Below are positions 46,505-57,612 of a stretch of DNA of 64,000 bases, in pieces; position 1 is the first letter of the stretch, and every line of letters starts with the position of its first letter. The stretch is from Sipunculus nudus (lineage: Eukaryota; Annelida; Sipuncula; Golfingiida; Sipunculidae), in the NCBI GenBank assembly GCA_026874595.1, contig CM049306.1, positions 20,147,019 through 20,211,018 on the forward strand, in the 5' to 3' direction. The notes under the pieces are model-generated. The model ran no database searches. It was given only the letters and a program-made list of their open reading frames with translations, and was not told the origin of the DNA. The translations under genes and the position numbers were made by a program.

Positions 46505-48430
46505 TATAATAACTATTTGTATAATCCATGTAAAAGAATATGTTTATACATACTGTGTTTACTAAAACTAGTAGATAAACAAGCTCACACATACGTCACA
46601 GAATTTTTCTGAACAGGAATTGCATACACTTCACTAAAATGTGAGAAGAGCAAACCAGAAATCTCAAAATATCCAAAGCTGGTAGATGAGTAGCCAGCTT
46701 TCCTGTGTGTATCCGTGGTAGCACTTTTGCTTTTGTTTCACAAGAATCGAAAACAGCAATCGTCACTCACGCGCTGTGTGCATGCTAAGTAACGCACTCG
46801 AAAAATCGTGACGGAAGGGCGGGGATATTAAAGGTATGACAGACACGAAAAAAAAAATACAAAAAGGAAAAAGACGTTTATTAATTGGTGTTTGAATTTT
46901 TAATGCTATTTACATTTATAGTGTTTCAAATATTATACACGTTTCCAGCAGGACATCGACAGTACGCGGTGTGCACTCAAAATCGCCTTTAGTTTAGATA
47001 TCATGTTCAAATAAACTTAAAACATTCCAGTAGTGACCAAAATTAGTGATAAGGGAATAATGATTTAATCCACAGCTCATGTAGATTAGATCAAGTTACG
47101 CGGTGAAGGTGTGGATTTGTTAACGCTGAATTAAACCTTCGTACCTCTGAATTTACACTTAGTGGCAGTTTAGACCTCGTTCACCCAAAATAGCTATCAG
47201 TGTCACTCAGATGACTTGGCATCAACCAGGCTGAAAAACAGTTGGTCCCAGTGGGCGTTCACTGTACAGGAATAAGAATAGCATACGTTCTGCCGCCGGC
47301 GGCACGGCAAGGCCACATATACCCAGGGTCCACTGGGAGGGACCCCTATTCATATTTTGCACCTTATTCAGAGCGAGCATGAAGAAATCTATTAAAATGA
47401 TTCTTTCTTTTTTTCTTCTCTTTATATATAGCCGTTTCCATGGTCATATTGGTCCTCCTATCAAAAGTTCCCTCCAGGCGACATCTGCATCGCCGACGGG
47501 TCCAACATATATACGTGCTGTATGCATAGATAACCGGAAGAGAGGGCGGGGGACTACACTTTTCGGTTAATACGAAGATAAACTATAATGAAAGCCAATG
47601 TCAGGTGAATCTGACCCAGATATAAATTCATATTCATATTCATAGAAGTCTCCGTGTATGAGTGTGTGTCTCTATAACGCCTGTTGTGGCGTACTCTACT
47701 AATGTGGCGTATAGCGCATTTATACCACCCGAAAGTGGCATGTCTTGTTGATGTGGCGTACATGTTGTGGCGTACCAGAAGGTATGCCAAGTCAGCACAA
47801 ACATAAAAAAAATACTTGTAACTCCATAAAAAAATGGGTGCAGATCACCACCAGAAGCCGCGTGAGGATACATGCCCCACCCCAATTAATGTGCGCGTAT
47901 TTGAAAACGTTTTGCTGAACCTATGTATGTTTCAAGGAAAGTTGATCTGTATGTGGACTGACATTATGCAAAGGCTACTTATACATGTTAACAAAATCCT
48001 GGTCTATCGTCATAAATATAATAGCACCGGCATTAGGCCGGTAATTACAAATAAATAATTACAAAGGAAGATAATTTTAAGAGGAAGAGGAAGTATTGGC
48101 CAAGGGTGGTTGTTACGATTGGTTTGTATTGATGAGTAAGAAATTGTTGCAAATAATATTTTTTTTAATGACGACGTGCTTTCTAATGTTAAAACTGAAG
48201 CATGTGAGCAGATTGTGAACATACCATCTTTGATTAGCTGTTAACAGCTCTGAAGTTTACATATTTGTTCAATAAGATGCTATTTTTTTATTATACCATT
48301 TTTTTCAGTTTAACAAAATGTATACAGTTGCTATAAAACTAGCGTCTTCAGTCCCAAGGCTTTATGGTGGTGGTGTGTGTGTGTGTGGGGGGGGGGGGGC
48401 ATGGTGTTGCAACTTCTCTGCAAATACATA
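46505..48430. other. No supported gene
   Basis: Several short ORFs (47379, 47554 minus, 47640 minus, 47834) have no domain. The phrase GTGGCGTA recurs four times at about 47688-47775 within a small imperfect repeat. A GT-rich tract and a G-run occur at about 48367-48400. Confidence 0.35.
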
Positions 48431-48439
48431 AAGAATATG

Positions 48440-48640
48440 AAATTTAATTCAGCAGCCTTCACAAGGGAGTGACCCAGTGTTCGGTCTGGTAGGAGATATT
48501 GGTGACATCTAATAGTATGCCGAATTTCGAATTCGTAGGTCTTAAGGTTTCAAAACGTGCCAGTCTAACAGAAAATACATTATAACTAAAGCTACGATGA
48601 CTTATAGTCAGCTATGCTAAAGATCATTGACGCAGAACCA
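48440..48640 (+). repeat. Composite repeat A tail, copy
   Basis: Contains GTGACCCAGTGTTCGGT, GACATCTAATAGTATGCCGA, TTTCAAAACGTGCCAGT and a diverged tail GATGACTTATAGTCAGCTAT. It is non-coding. Confidence 0.65.
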
Positions 48641-48813
48641 TTTGAACAAACCTGAACAAGGACTACTTAAGAATTTCTGTGAGATATTACATAATTTGGC
48701 CGCATTGCAAAGGAAGATCATTGTAGCCCTCAGTCTGATTCAAGTTTACATGGTAAAATGACTAAGTTCAAATTCATCTTCAGCCACATATCACCGAACC
48801 GGAGCCATTCGAT

Positions 48814-48848
48814 AAAACAAGGGACCCATTTGTCTCGTCGCTCAGCTG
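48814..48848 (+). repeat. Module B copy 3
   Basis: AAAACAAGGGACCCATTTGT followed by CTCGTCGCTCAGCTG. This is the reverse complement orientation to the copies at 1961 and 4808. The central palindrome is degraded in this copy. Confidence 0.6.
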
Positions 48849-48894
48849 AATTTTAGAAAATGTTTGCAAATTCAAAATATACATATTTCTTTTG

Positions 48895-48934
48895 ATATAA
48901 TATAATATAATAAAATATAATATAATATAATATA

Positions 48935-48977
<43 letters not shown>
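48895..48977. repeat. (TATAA)n and (TA)n microsatellite
   Basis: About eight TATAA units followed by about 18 TA units. Confidence 0.95.
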
Positions 48978-48979
<2 letters not shown>

Positions 48980-48980
<1 letters not shown>

Positions 48981-50030
48981 CATTTGAAAAGCTAAGAAGA
49001 AATGGCCTTGCTTACTTGTGATAATCAAATATGTGTACTTTTATGGTCTCTATCAAAGATGCAGCAGCTTCTCATGATAACATATTTCTAGAAGTATCAT
49101 TATTTCAGCTATTACAGTAATATGATCATAAAATAAGCATTGGAATGAATGAATACCTGTCAATTATAGAATAAGGAAGAAAGTGAGATAACCAAAAGTA
49201 CAATAATACACATTTAATTTATTAACTGAAATAAAATGCTGTAAAAAAAATCTTTCCATTTTCAAATGAGCATAAACTAAATCTGATAACATTTGACCAA
49301 CAAAAACTGTGTTAATGTTATTAATATTTCCTAAAACAGGTTAAACATTTCCATATGCAAATTCAAAATAATCTAATCATGGCTAAAAGTACCTCCTTTC
49401 ATGATTTTAATAGATCATTTATAAGGCTAAAGAGATAACATTTTACAGCTATATATAAGATATAAACATTGCAAAACACATGCATTAGTTCTACACATAA
49501 AAACAGGATTGTAAATGACTGTGTCTTAATGCCATGATTAAACCTTAAATTGTGTCACTTTGTACTGATCCAAATCTAATATTTTATCACATTAAACAAA
49601 TATTAAACTTTATAAATTTGCAATTGACTAACTGAAGATGTAGCAAGACCTAAAAATTTATATTGTAAACAAATAAAAAATACAAAATTCATCAACAGTA
49701 CCAGAGAAATATGAAAATATAAGATTCATCTTGTTTTACTGAACCTGTCAACTGGGAGGGGTGTGGTGGAGAGAGAGAGAGATAAAAGAGAAAGAGAGGG
49801 AGAGAGTGACAGACAGAGGGGGTGCTCACTTCAGGCAGCCTGACCTAGAATCATCCAGCTGGCCAAGTACCTTACATATCAAGCCCAGCAGGATGCATGG
49901 CCAACAGATCAGGTAAGCAGAGAGAACTGTACTGAATGACCTCCAGTGACTTATATGGGCTGCTAGACCATCCAAGTGAATACAATAATAGCCTCCCCCC
50001 CCCCCAAAAAAAAAAAAAAATCAACAACTA
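48980..50030. other. No supported gene; GA-rich tract
   Basis: AT-rich DNA. A GA-rich low-complexity tract lies at about 49769-49820, and a C-run followed by an A-run lies at 49996-50020. Confidence 0.4.
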
Positions 50031-50034
50031 GCCT

Positions 50035-50280
50035 CATTTTGTAGCTTTTATTTTCAAATTTCAGATTTAAACAGATTAAATGCTTATGTGTACTTGCTGT
50101 GAAAATTAAATCCACAGTACTTACAAAAAAAACCGTGCCATGGACAAAGGACGGCAAAATTTAAGGTAATGATTTTATATTTATGTAAATAACTTTAAAA
50201 ATTGCAAAATTTGGATCTAATTTTGGGTATACAATTGAATATTGATTAAATAAAGATACATCCACGAAAAATGTCTCCTG
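50035..50280 (+). repeat. Interspersed repeat R1, copy 3 (most complete)
   Basis: Matches the reverse complement of 1-210 almost end to end by eye, including GTGAAAATTAAATCCACAGT and CTAATTTTGGGTATACAATT. It runs directly into repeat A. Confidence 0.8.
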
Positions 50281-50763
50281 CTTCAACAATTTTCATGTTA
50301 AATGAGTGACTTATTTCCAGATTTTTTACAAAGTGCATTTTGTTTGGGCCCATAACTTCAAGAATTTACACAATACTGAACTAATTTCTTGTACATGGGA
50401 AATATATACAGGAATATGTAATACTATATTAAATATGATCAATAACAGATTAGTGGTTTTGATATTAGGCAGTCTTGAAGTGTAACAATGGCTTTTTTAA
50501 TGGAAAATGGAGGTTTCCCCTTGATATCTCGAAGGAAAGAAGTCCCTCGACCCAATTTTCGGTATGGTATGAGATTTTGGAGACATCTAACTGTACGCAG
50601 AATTTTGAATTTGTACGTCCAATGGTTTCAAAACGTGCCAGTTTAACGGACGGACGGTTAGACGGAAGGTGGACGGACGGCCAGCCGGCATGACGAACGG
50701 ACAGTCGACGGACAAAGGACCATCGCTATAGCACAGCTGACTAAAAGTCAGCTAAGCTAAAAA
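50281..50763 (+). repeat. Composite repeat A, most complete copy
   Basis: Begins TGTCTCCTGCTTCAACAATT. It ends with a GGACGGACGG-rich stretch, GGACAAAGGACCATCGCTAT, and a hairpin AGCTGACT-AAA-AGTCAGCT followed by AAGCTAAAA. The 8-bp stem is perfect in this copy. Related copies occur at 6405-6900 (minus), 37800-38172, 48440-48640 and 62390-62590. It is non-coding. Confidence 0.78.
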
Positions 50764-50778
50764 GTGCGACAGAGAGAG

Positions 50779-51090
50779 CCACCCTTCCGCCAGATGTCTT
50801 TTCCACTACAAACGAACCTCTTTCTTTTTGGCAGTGTGGGGCGGCCGGGACTACTTGTTGCATTTCAAGGAAACGCTTTCTGTTTGCATCTTACATACAT
50901 GCGTATGCGTATGATTAAAAAAACCGTACTTATTTCGTAAATTCCTTACTACAAAAACAGCCATGCTTATGTAATTAACCTTGAAACAATTCTTATCCAA
51001 CTTATTTAAACGGATAACATTAACCTCTACACTTCATAACACTATAACCAGCAGAGCAATACTCGTGCGAGTCCGATTCTGCGCAGTGCG
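50779..51090. mobile_element. TIR element D, copy 2
   Basis: Starts CCACCCTTCCGCCAGATGTC and ends TTCTGCGCAGTGCG. Flanks AGAGAGAG (50771-50778) and AGAGAAAG (51091-51098) match at 7 of 8 bases, consistent with an aged 8-bp target duplication. The interior matches 43175-43556 with some deletions. Confidence 0.68.
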
Positions 51091-51169
51091 AGAGAAAGCT
51101 ACCCCTAAGATGATTTCCGTGACAAAAATAAACGATTGGTTTGACGGTTTTGAAGAAAATTTTAGAGGT

Positions 51170-51425
51170 CTGTAGCTGAAAGAAGCCATAACTGCTAATT
51201 CCCCCCACCCCCGAACAGATAGGTCGATGCAGGTGGCACCAAAATATCCCGGATTGCAAATAAGAGTCACGTGATCAACATTTCCATAAAATTTGCTGAA
51301 TAAATCCAGCTCCTGTCATTCCCGAGATAATATGGGTTAACGTACGAACCTCGGACGACGCAGCGCCATTTCATAAGCTCGCATTCCGGTCCGCTGATAA
51401 TTAATATTGGCGCAGGATCTAAAAT
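51170..51425 (+). repeat. GGCGCC repeat family E, fragment
   Basis: Contains GGTCGATGCAGGTGGCACCA, GAGTCACGTGATCAACATTT, CCTGTCATTCCCGAGATAAT and ATGGGTTAACGTACGAACCT, matching phrases in the 58.97-61.67 kb array. Confidence 0.65.
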
Positions 51426-51804
51426 TTTAAATTTCCTCAGTGAGACTCTCAAAACGACTTCTCCAAACGATATCAGGATCTAAGAGATCAGGACCCGGGA
51501 CATCGGTGATTCTTTCCCGGGCTCATGCAATCCCACTTCCGTGAACCCTCTCCTCTGCTAAAGGAACACAATAAATCACTCTTCCCAGCCAACAAATAGC
51601 ATGTTTTGTTAATTACTTTCATTTAAAAACACACACGATCGATTCTAAGCCGTCAAAAAAAGTCGTCAAATTAATTCGCAAATAATCTGTGATTCTAAAT
51701 CACGACCATGCGATGGCTCGGTTAATTTAGCACGCCATTAACGTGTCACGAGTGTTTTCTTTAGTTGCTTCGTCCCAGCCAGACTGAGGGCCTTATCTGA
51801 AGAT
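51426..51804. other. No supported gene
   Basis: Spacer before the duplicated block. Nothing seen. Confidence 0.4.
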
Positions 51805-53269
51805 AGGGAATGCCCTTCATCCAATTAAATAGGCTTCTCAGTTCCATAATACAATTCTAAAGACAGGACAATCAAATCACGTGCATGCATGAAAATTAAT
51901 ACGACTGGAAGTGTTTTTCTCTATTACACCCCTATTTCCTTGAGTTGTAGACTTTTTGTCAGTGAACTGGACCCACTGGTTAAAGGGTAAACAAGCTACA
52001 TCCAAAATTCCTGTGATTCGCTTCTACACAACAATTAAATAACCAACATACAGTTGAGTTTCTAAAAAGCCCTGGTTGCAGGCATTCTGTCTGTACTCAG
52101 CCGATGTAACCAATGATCAATTTGCATATTAGTCGCGCGTGATAAGCAATAAAGCCCTGATTAACCGCCCTGTGATTGATAACATGAATTAAACTTAGAG
52201 TTTGGTGACTTAAAAGTCACTTGTCTGCCAGGGCTGACAACATAATAATGGAGGGCCTTACTTTAAGTTAGGCGGGAATATATTATCTATCGAATTAAAT
52301 AAAGCAGCCGTACTAGTTCTGTAATGACTAATGATAGGAGTGACGATACAGGTTCAGTTAGCTGTAATGACAGAAGTGGCAGTGCAGCGTCAGGAAGCAG
52401 TAATGACAGGCGTGACGATGAGTGCCAGGTAGCTTTAATGACAGGAGTGACAGTGCAGCGTAAGGTAGCAGTAAGTACAGGAGTGACGATGCAGCGTCAA
52501 GTAGCTGAAATGACAGGAGTGACAGTGCAGCGTCAAGTAGTTTTGAAGACAGGAGTGACGATGCACCGTCAAGTAGCTTTGATGACAGGAGTGACGAAGC
52601 AGCGTCAGGTAGCTGTAATGACAGGGGTGACGATGCTGGGTCAGGTAGCAGTAATGACAGTGCTGACGATGCAGCGTCAGGTAGCTTTAATGACAGGAGT
52701 GACGATGCAGGGTCAGGTAGCTTTGTCGACGCCGTTGACGTCGCCGTATAACCGTATGAATGTGTACATAGCTTTACAGCTGGGGTCTGATACTGATAGA
52801 ACGGTAGTGACTTGTAACGAGAAGAGCAGTCTTCAGAGCCTCCCAGCCGTAAAGATACGGAGGACGACTGCTCAACAAGACACTGTAGTTCAATTCTGCT
52901 GATAACTTTTCCGCTGCTGAATGCCTGTCAGCTCTGCATGACTTGTATGTCCTGCAGGATTCTGCAGAGTTAGGCCGAATATTCCATCAACGACCTTGCT
53001 TTTGCAAGAATATATTTTGTTGACTTTTCTCACAGAAAATTCACGTAGGCCTATTCGACTTTTAGTGATCTTAATCTGACTGATATTTAAGTTACAGAGG
53101 TTACAAAGTTACAAAAGCGAAAAAAAAACAACAAAAAAACAAGGCCTACTTGCCTAATCCGAACCTGTGCACTGGGAAATACACCAGGTAAAATGCTTCA
53201 ATGCTGGACCATTACTTCTAATGTATATGAACAATGCAAATACTAAACATTTTGAATAAGAAACAATTA
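51805..53269. repeat. Segmental tandem duplication, copy 1
   Basis: From GGGAATGCCCTTCATCC to the AAAGTTACAAAAGCGAAAA-containing tail. It is nearly identical to 53455-54510 at an offset of about 1650 bp on the left side. The copy includes the 36-bp minisatellite. Confidence 0.88.
52303..52751 (+). pseudogene. Decayed Ser/Asp-rich repeat coding sequence (36-bp minisatellite)
   Basis: About a dozen 36-bp units. In the frame I take as original, each unit reads GSCNDRSDDAAS or a close variant. The frame is open over 52303-52420, then shifts by a one-base deletion near 52415-52425 (GATGAGTGCCAGG against the unit consensus). Two stops follow, at GCG TAA and at TGA (52506-52508), and the frame is again open for 80 codons from 52509 to a TAA at 52749-52751, ending SFVDAVDVAV. 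Most substitutions in this last part keep Asp, Glu and Ser. A different frame that is open longer (52324-52902) reads MTGVTMQRQVAV units and looks like an out-of-frame shadow. Acidic Ser/Asp repeats occur in biomineral matrix proteins, but no such function can be claimed here. Confidence 0.5.
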
Positions 53270-53452
53270 CACAAAGTTACAAAAGCGAAAAAAAAACAAC
53301 AAAAAAAACAAGGCCTACAGGCCTAATCCGAACCTGTGCACTGGGAAATACACCAGGTAAAATGCTTCAATGCTGGACCATTACTTCTAATGTATATGAA
53401 CAATGCAAATACTAAACATTTTGAATTAGAAACAGTTGCACAAACAATGAAG
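53107..53452. repeat. 165-bp tail unit, tandem pair
   Basis: The stretch from ACAAAGTTACAAAAGCGAAA to ACTAAACATTTTGAAT occurs at about 53107-53269 and again at about 53272-53445, with a third copy at about 54343-54510. It contains GGCCTACAGGCC and ATGGTCCAGC-type sequence. It is non-coding. Confidence 0.85.
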
Positions 53453-53454
53453 AT

Positions 53455-54515
53455 TGGGAATGCCCTTCATCCAATTAAATAGGCTTCTCAGCTCCATAAT
53501 ACAATTCTAAAGACAGGACAATTAAATCACGTGCATGCATTAAAATTAATACGACTGGAAGTGTTTTTCTCTATTACACCCCTATTTTCTTGAGTTGTAG
53601 ACTTTTTGTCAGTGAACTGGACCCACTGGTTAAAGGGTAAACAAGCTACATCCAAAATTCCTGGGATTCGCTTCTACACAACAATTAATAACCAACATAC
53701 AGTTGAGTTTCTAAAAAGCCCTGGTTGCAGGCATTCTGTCTGTACTCAGCCGATGTAACCAATGATCAATTTGCATATTAGTCGCGCGTGATAAGCAATA
53801 AAGCCCTGATTAACCGCCCTGTGATTGATAACGTGAATTAACCTTAGAGTTTGGTAACTTAAAAGTCACTTGTCTGCCAGGGCTGACAACATAATAATGG
53901 AGGGCCTTACTTTAAGTGAGGCGGGAATATAGTATCTATCGAATTAAATAAAGCAGCCGTGCTAGTTCTGTAATGACTAATGATAGTAGTGACGATACGG
54001 GTTCAGTTAGCTGTAATGACAGAAGTGGCAGTGCAGCGTCAGGAAGCAGTAATGACAGGCGTGACGATGAGTGCCAGGTAGATTTAATGACAGGAGTGAC
54101 AGTGCAGCGTAAGGTAGCAGTAAGTACAGGAGTGACGATGCAGCGTCAAGTAGCTGTAATGACAGGAGTGACGATGCAGCGTCAAGTATGTCCTGCAGGA
54201 TTCTGCAGAGTTAGGCCGAATATTCCATCAACGACCTTGCTTTTGCAAGAATATATTTTGTTGACTTTTCTCACAGAAAATTCACGTAGGCCTATTCGAC
54301 TTTTAGTGATCTTAATCTGACTGATATTTAAGTTACAGAGGTTACAAAGTTACAAAAGCGAAAAAAAAACAACAAAAAAAAAAACAAGGCCTACAGGCCT
54401 AATCCGAACCTGTGCACTGGGAAATACACCAGGTAAAATGCTTCAATGCTGGACCATTACTTCTAATGTATATGAACAATGCAAATACTAAACATTTTAA
54501 AATAAGAAACAATTA
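53455..54515. repeat. Segmental tandem duplication, copy 2 (internally deleted)
   Basis: Nearly identical to copy 1 from GGGAATGCCCTTCATCC onward. The minisatellite keeps about five units and then jumps at AGTATGTCCTGCAGGATTCT to sequence equal to 52945, so about 410 bp present in copy 1 are missing. It shares the same one-base frame break, so that break predates the duplication. Confidence 0.88.
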
Positions 54516-54640
54516 CACAAACATCACTGCTGAAATTCTGGCAGGGGTTCACACAACACAAAAACTAGAATATCAGCCGAAGCTGACAAAAGCCCTCAGC
54601 CAAAAGAACAGTGTTTAAAGGTGGTAACAGTAACAAGTGC
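54516..54640. other. Unique flank of the duplicated block
   Basis: The sequence diverges from both earlier tail copies after AGAAACAATTACACAAACA. No gene. Confidence 0.4.
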
Positions 54641-55500
54641 TAAATATCTGTTCTCACATGGATGTACATCTGTACATGCCTCAGTTATAAATTAAAAATG
54701 AGATTTTGTCGATATACATCTTAACCAAAGAAATAAAATTCCTATTGTGAATCCTTTTAGAGATATCCCGCTCACAAGGCCAAAGTTTAGAAATCCAAGA
54801 AAAATTCATTAAAAATCAGAAATTGTAGGTGGCGCCCCCAAACTTGTGCAGCAGTTACAGACCATCAGTCCCTATCATCATAGTAAGGCCAAAAAAAAAT
54901 AAAAGGTATGGTTCTCAGGCACCGCCCGCATCAATTTTATACCCCCGCATCAAAAATTTTTATTTTTATTTTCAATAAAAACTTTCCAATTTTGAGTTGC
55001 TGCCGCTCTGACATTTCTTTCAAGAAGATAAAACCATACAATTTCCTTTGTTTTTTAGTGCTTTTACTTGTTTAGCAAATTAAAACTATTATTTTCATGC
55101 TTTTCCCTTATCATTTTGACATTTTTATTGAAACATACCAAAAAATTTAAAATAAAGAAGCACCCGCCCGCATTGATTTCTGAAAAAAAGTGCCTGAGAA
55201 CCATACCTTTTTTTTATTTTGGCCTAAGTATTGTGAAAATCCACCCAATGGTTCCTGAGAAATAAGCTTCTAAATGTTTTTTCTATAATCAGCTCTAAAA
55301 CGTAGAAAAATAGGTCAAGGTAACCCATCTTCGAACTTGACCGAGATTTTGTCAATATACATCTTCACTGAAAAAAATAAAATTGCACGGTGAATCTTTT
55401 AAGAGATATCCCGCTGACAAGCCCAAAGTTGAAAAATCCGATAAAAAAATTCATTAAAAATCAGAAATTGTAGGTGGCGCCACCAAACTCGTGTAGCAGG
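54640..55500 (+). repeat. GGCGCC repeat family G, left part
   Basis: Two diverged units each contain a GAGATTTTGTCGATATACAT-like stretch, GAGATATCCCGCTCACAAG, AAAAATCAGAAATTGTAGGT and GGCGCC(A/C)CC. The first unit is interrupted by the Harbinger-like element at 54887-55224. The second is interrupted by the hAT-like element starting at 55501, and the family resumes at 57613. Confidence 0.75.
54887..55224. mobile_element. PIF/Harbinger-like MITE, 338 bp, TAA duplication
   Basis: The inverted ends start GGCCAAAA, then an A/T-rich run, then GGTATGGTTCTCAGGCAC in both arms (about 37 bp). TAA lies directly outside both ends (54884-54886 and 55225-55227), the 3-bp TWA duplication typical of Harbinger elements. 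Removing the element restores CATAGTAAGTATTGTGAAAA, which matches the uninterrupted copy at 57640-57665. The interior is AT-rich with no ORF of transposase size, so it is non-autonomous. Confidence 0.85.
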
Positions 55501-55852
55501 CAGACATGGGGTCTATTACAGTTGTTCTATTACTATTATTATTACTAATACTTTCAATTTCTGATATTACTATTACTATTACTATTACCACATTTTATCT
55601 TCTATTACTATTACTATTACTATTACTGGGGTATCTATTACTATTACTATTACATAAACTGATGGGAGGATTCTAGACTTTGCGCAGCCATGAGTGCTAT
55701 AAACTAGCACTGCAATCACATTTTTATATTATATATTAATATTAGAAGCACCTATATCATCCTATTACCTACACAATTTTCTTATACTGTGTCTGTCATT
55801 AACAATAAGCCTAATGATACTGGAGATCTTAATTATTTCAGCTTCTTTAATT

Positions 55853-55904
<52 letters not shown>

Positions 55905-57612
55905 AAACCTCAATGATTATTGGGGCGTTTCAAGTTGAAATTATAAGATAATTGTATGAACTCTTGAATACATGTAATTTAAAAGCAACCCATTGTAAAG
56001 ACCCTGGCATATGTAAAATATTGATTTATAATTATATGCATACTTGTACATTTTTTATTATTTTCATATATATTTCACATAAATTTATTTTATAGTACAT
56101 ACTTCTGTTAAGATTTAATCTTCTTTCGCATAATTAATAAATAAAGTTTTCAGTGTAACTAAAAATGGTCTCCAAAGGAATTATTCATGATTATGTCATA
56201 TTAATATTTAGTATCAAAGCTGACAATTTAGTCCTTTATGTATGTATCAGGAGAGGAATTTTGGTAGGGCTGTGTCCTGTTTCTACTGTTTACATCAAGA
56301 TTCTGGACAGATTCTAAACTGGAGACAAAAGTACCCCATCTTCTCAAGTGTATATATGTTCATTTGGATATGATGCCATGTTTTATTTTATCACATAGTA
56401 CATCTTGAGAGTTAACAGAGAGGTGGTAAACTTTACAATAATGGTAGCATGCATGGCTTTTATTCTTCAGGCATGCCCTTCTTCATTGCAGCAAAACCAG
56501 CATAGGATAATTTAGGAATATGGAGAGTGATTTAAACTTATATCAATATTACAAAACAAATAAAATATTAATTATATCACTTTCACAATTAATTTGGTAT
56601 TCAACAATCTTATACTTTAAATTTTGTACATAACAGGATCTAATTATTTGATATCAAAATTTCAGATATTAAATAATAAAATATTAACAGTTACTTATAT
56701 TCTCATATTATATAATCAAATAAATTAATATCTTAAAAAAATTGTTCATTTAATTTTCAAAATATAAATTAACATAATTTTAGATACTGAATGAAGGTCT
56801 GCAAAATTTGTACTATGAAATAACAGACAAGTATTAAAAGAATTATTTTAAAAGAATATTTATATAAATTAAATAGATAATACATGTGCCTGCAGTATGA
56901 CTTTATCAAAGTGATTGTAGTACTGGTATGAGTTTATATAGCATTGTAGGCTTCCAAACGTTATGGGTAGTGAAAACACCATAAACTTATCATGAACATT
57001 TTGGGTCTGCACTGCAACTACATCTGGTTCCATATTCTATTTTTCTTAAATGTGTGTTATTGCAATCTGTATGATTAAAATGCAAACTGGCTTGTGAAAA
57101 TAAATCTAGGTACATTTCAGAATATGCATTTGGATTGATGGATGTGAGATAAGATGTACATGTCAATATAATAATACACAATTTATGTGTCTCATAACAT
57201 CAAACATTCCACTGTTTATCCATGGTTTACTAATCAAAGGTCAGATTGTGCCAGGTTACCTATTTGGCTGTGACCTGCTCTGTCCAGTACTCTTATGTAA
57301 TTAGCACCAGTGGTCACCAGCAGTGTGGCAGCTAGCCCATGCTTGCCTCAACAATAGGCACTTCCTGGGCAATTGCTGGACAAGAATTGAGTGTGTTCAG
57401 CATTATTTGCTGATATGCTTAATGATCAAGGGGCTCACAGGAAGTAATAGAAAGTAATATGTATTACTCTATTACTTTGCCTTCTGTTTCTATTACTATT
57501 ACTATTACAGCTAAAATTTTTGAGTCTATTACTATTACTATTACTATTACATGGAAAAAGCTGTAATAGTCTATTACTATTACTATTACTTATTACTATT
57601 ACCCCATGTCTG
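55501..57612. mobile_element. hAT-like non-autonomous element, 2112 bp, 8-bp duplication
   Basis: Starts CAGACATGGGGT and ends ACCCCATGTCTG, perfect 12-bp inverted ends beginning CAG. GTAGCAGG flanks both sides exactly (55493-55500 and 57613-57620), the 8-bp duplication typical of hAT. Deleting the element restores GTGTAGCAGGTACAGACTAT, which matches the related repeat at 54845-54865. Both subterminal regions carry CTATTACTATTAC tracts (about 55525-55655 and 57465-57605), in the same orientation. The interior is AT-rich with a TA microsatellite and no transposase ORF, so it depends on enzymes encoded elsewhere. Confidence 0.92.
55856..55900. repeat. (TA)n microsatellite inside the hAT-like element
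   Basis: About 22 TA units, uninterrupted. Confidence 0.96.

Noticed and set aside
50720-50763. Firm Helitron assignment for repeat A
   Set aside because: The hairpin plus CTAA end is suggestive, but the 5' TC end, the A/T insertion rule and a Rep/helicase relative could not be shown here.
52324-52902. 192-codon ORF with MTGVTMQRQVAV repeats
   Set aside because: It is an out-of-frame reading of a repeat whose Ser/Asp-rich frame shows better conservation of residue type. It gains its length only through the absence of stops in the 36-bp unit.
55501-57612. LTR retrotransposon
   Set aside because: The ends are inverted, not direct, start with CAG instead of TG, and no gag or pol reading is present.
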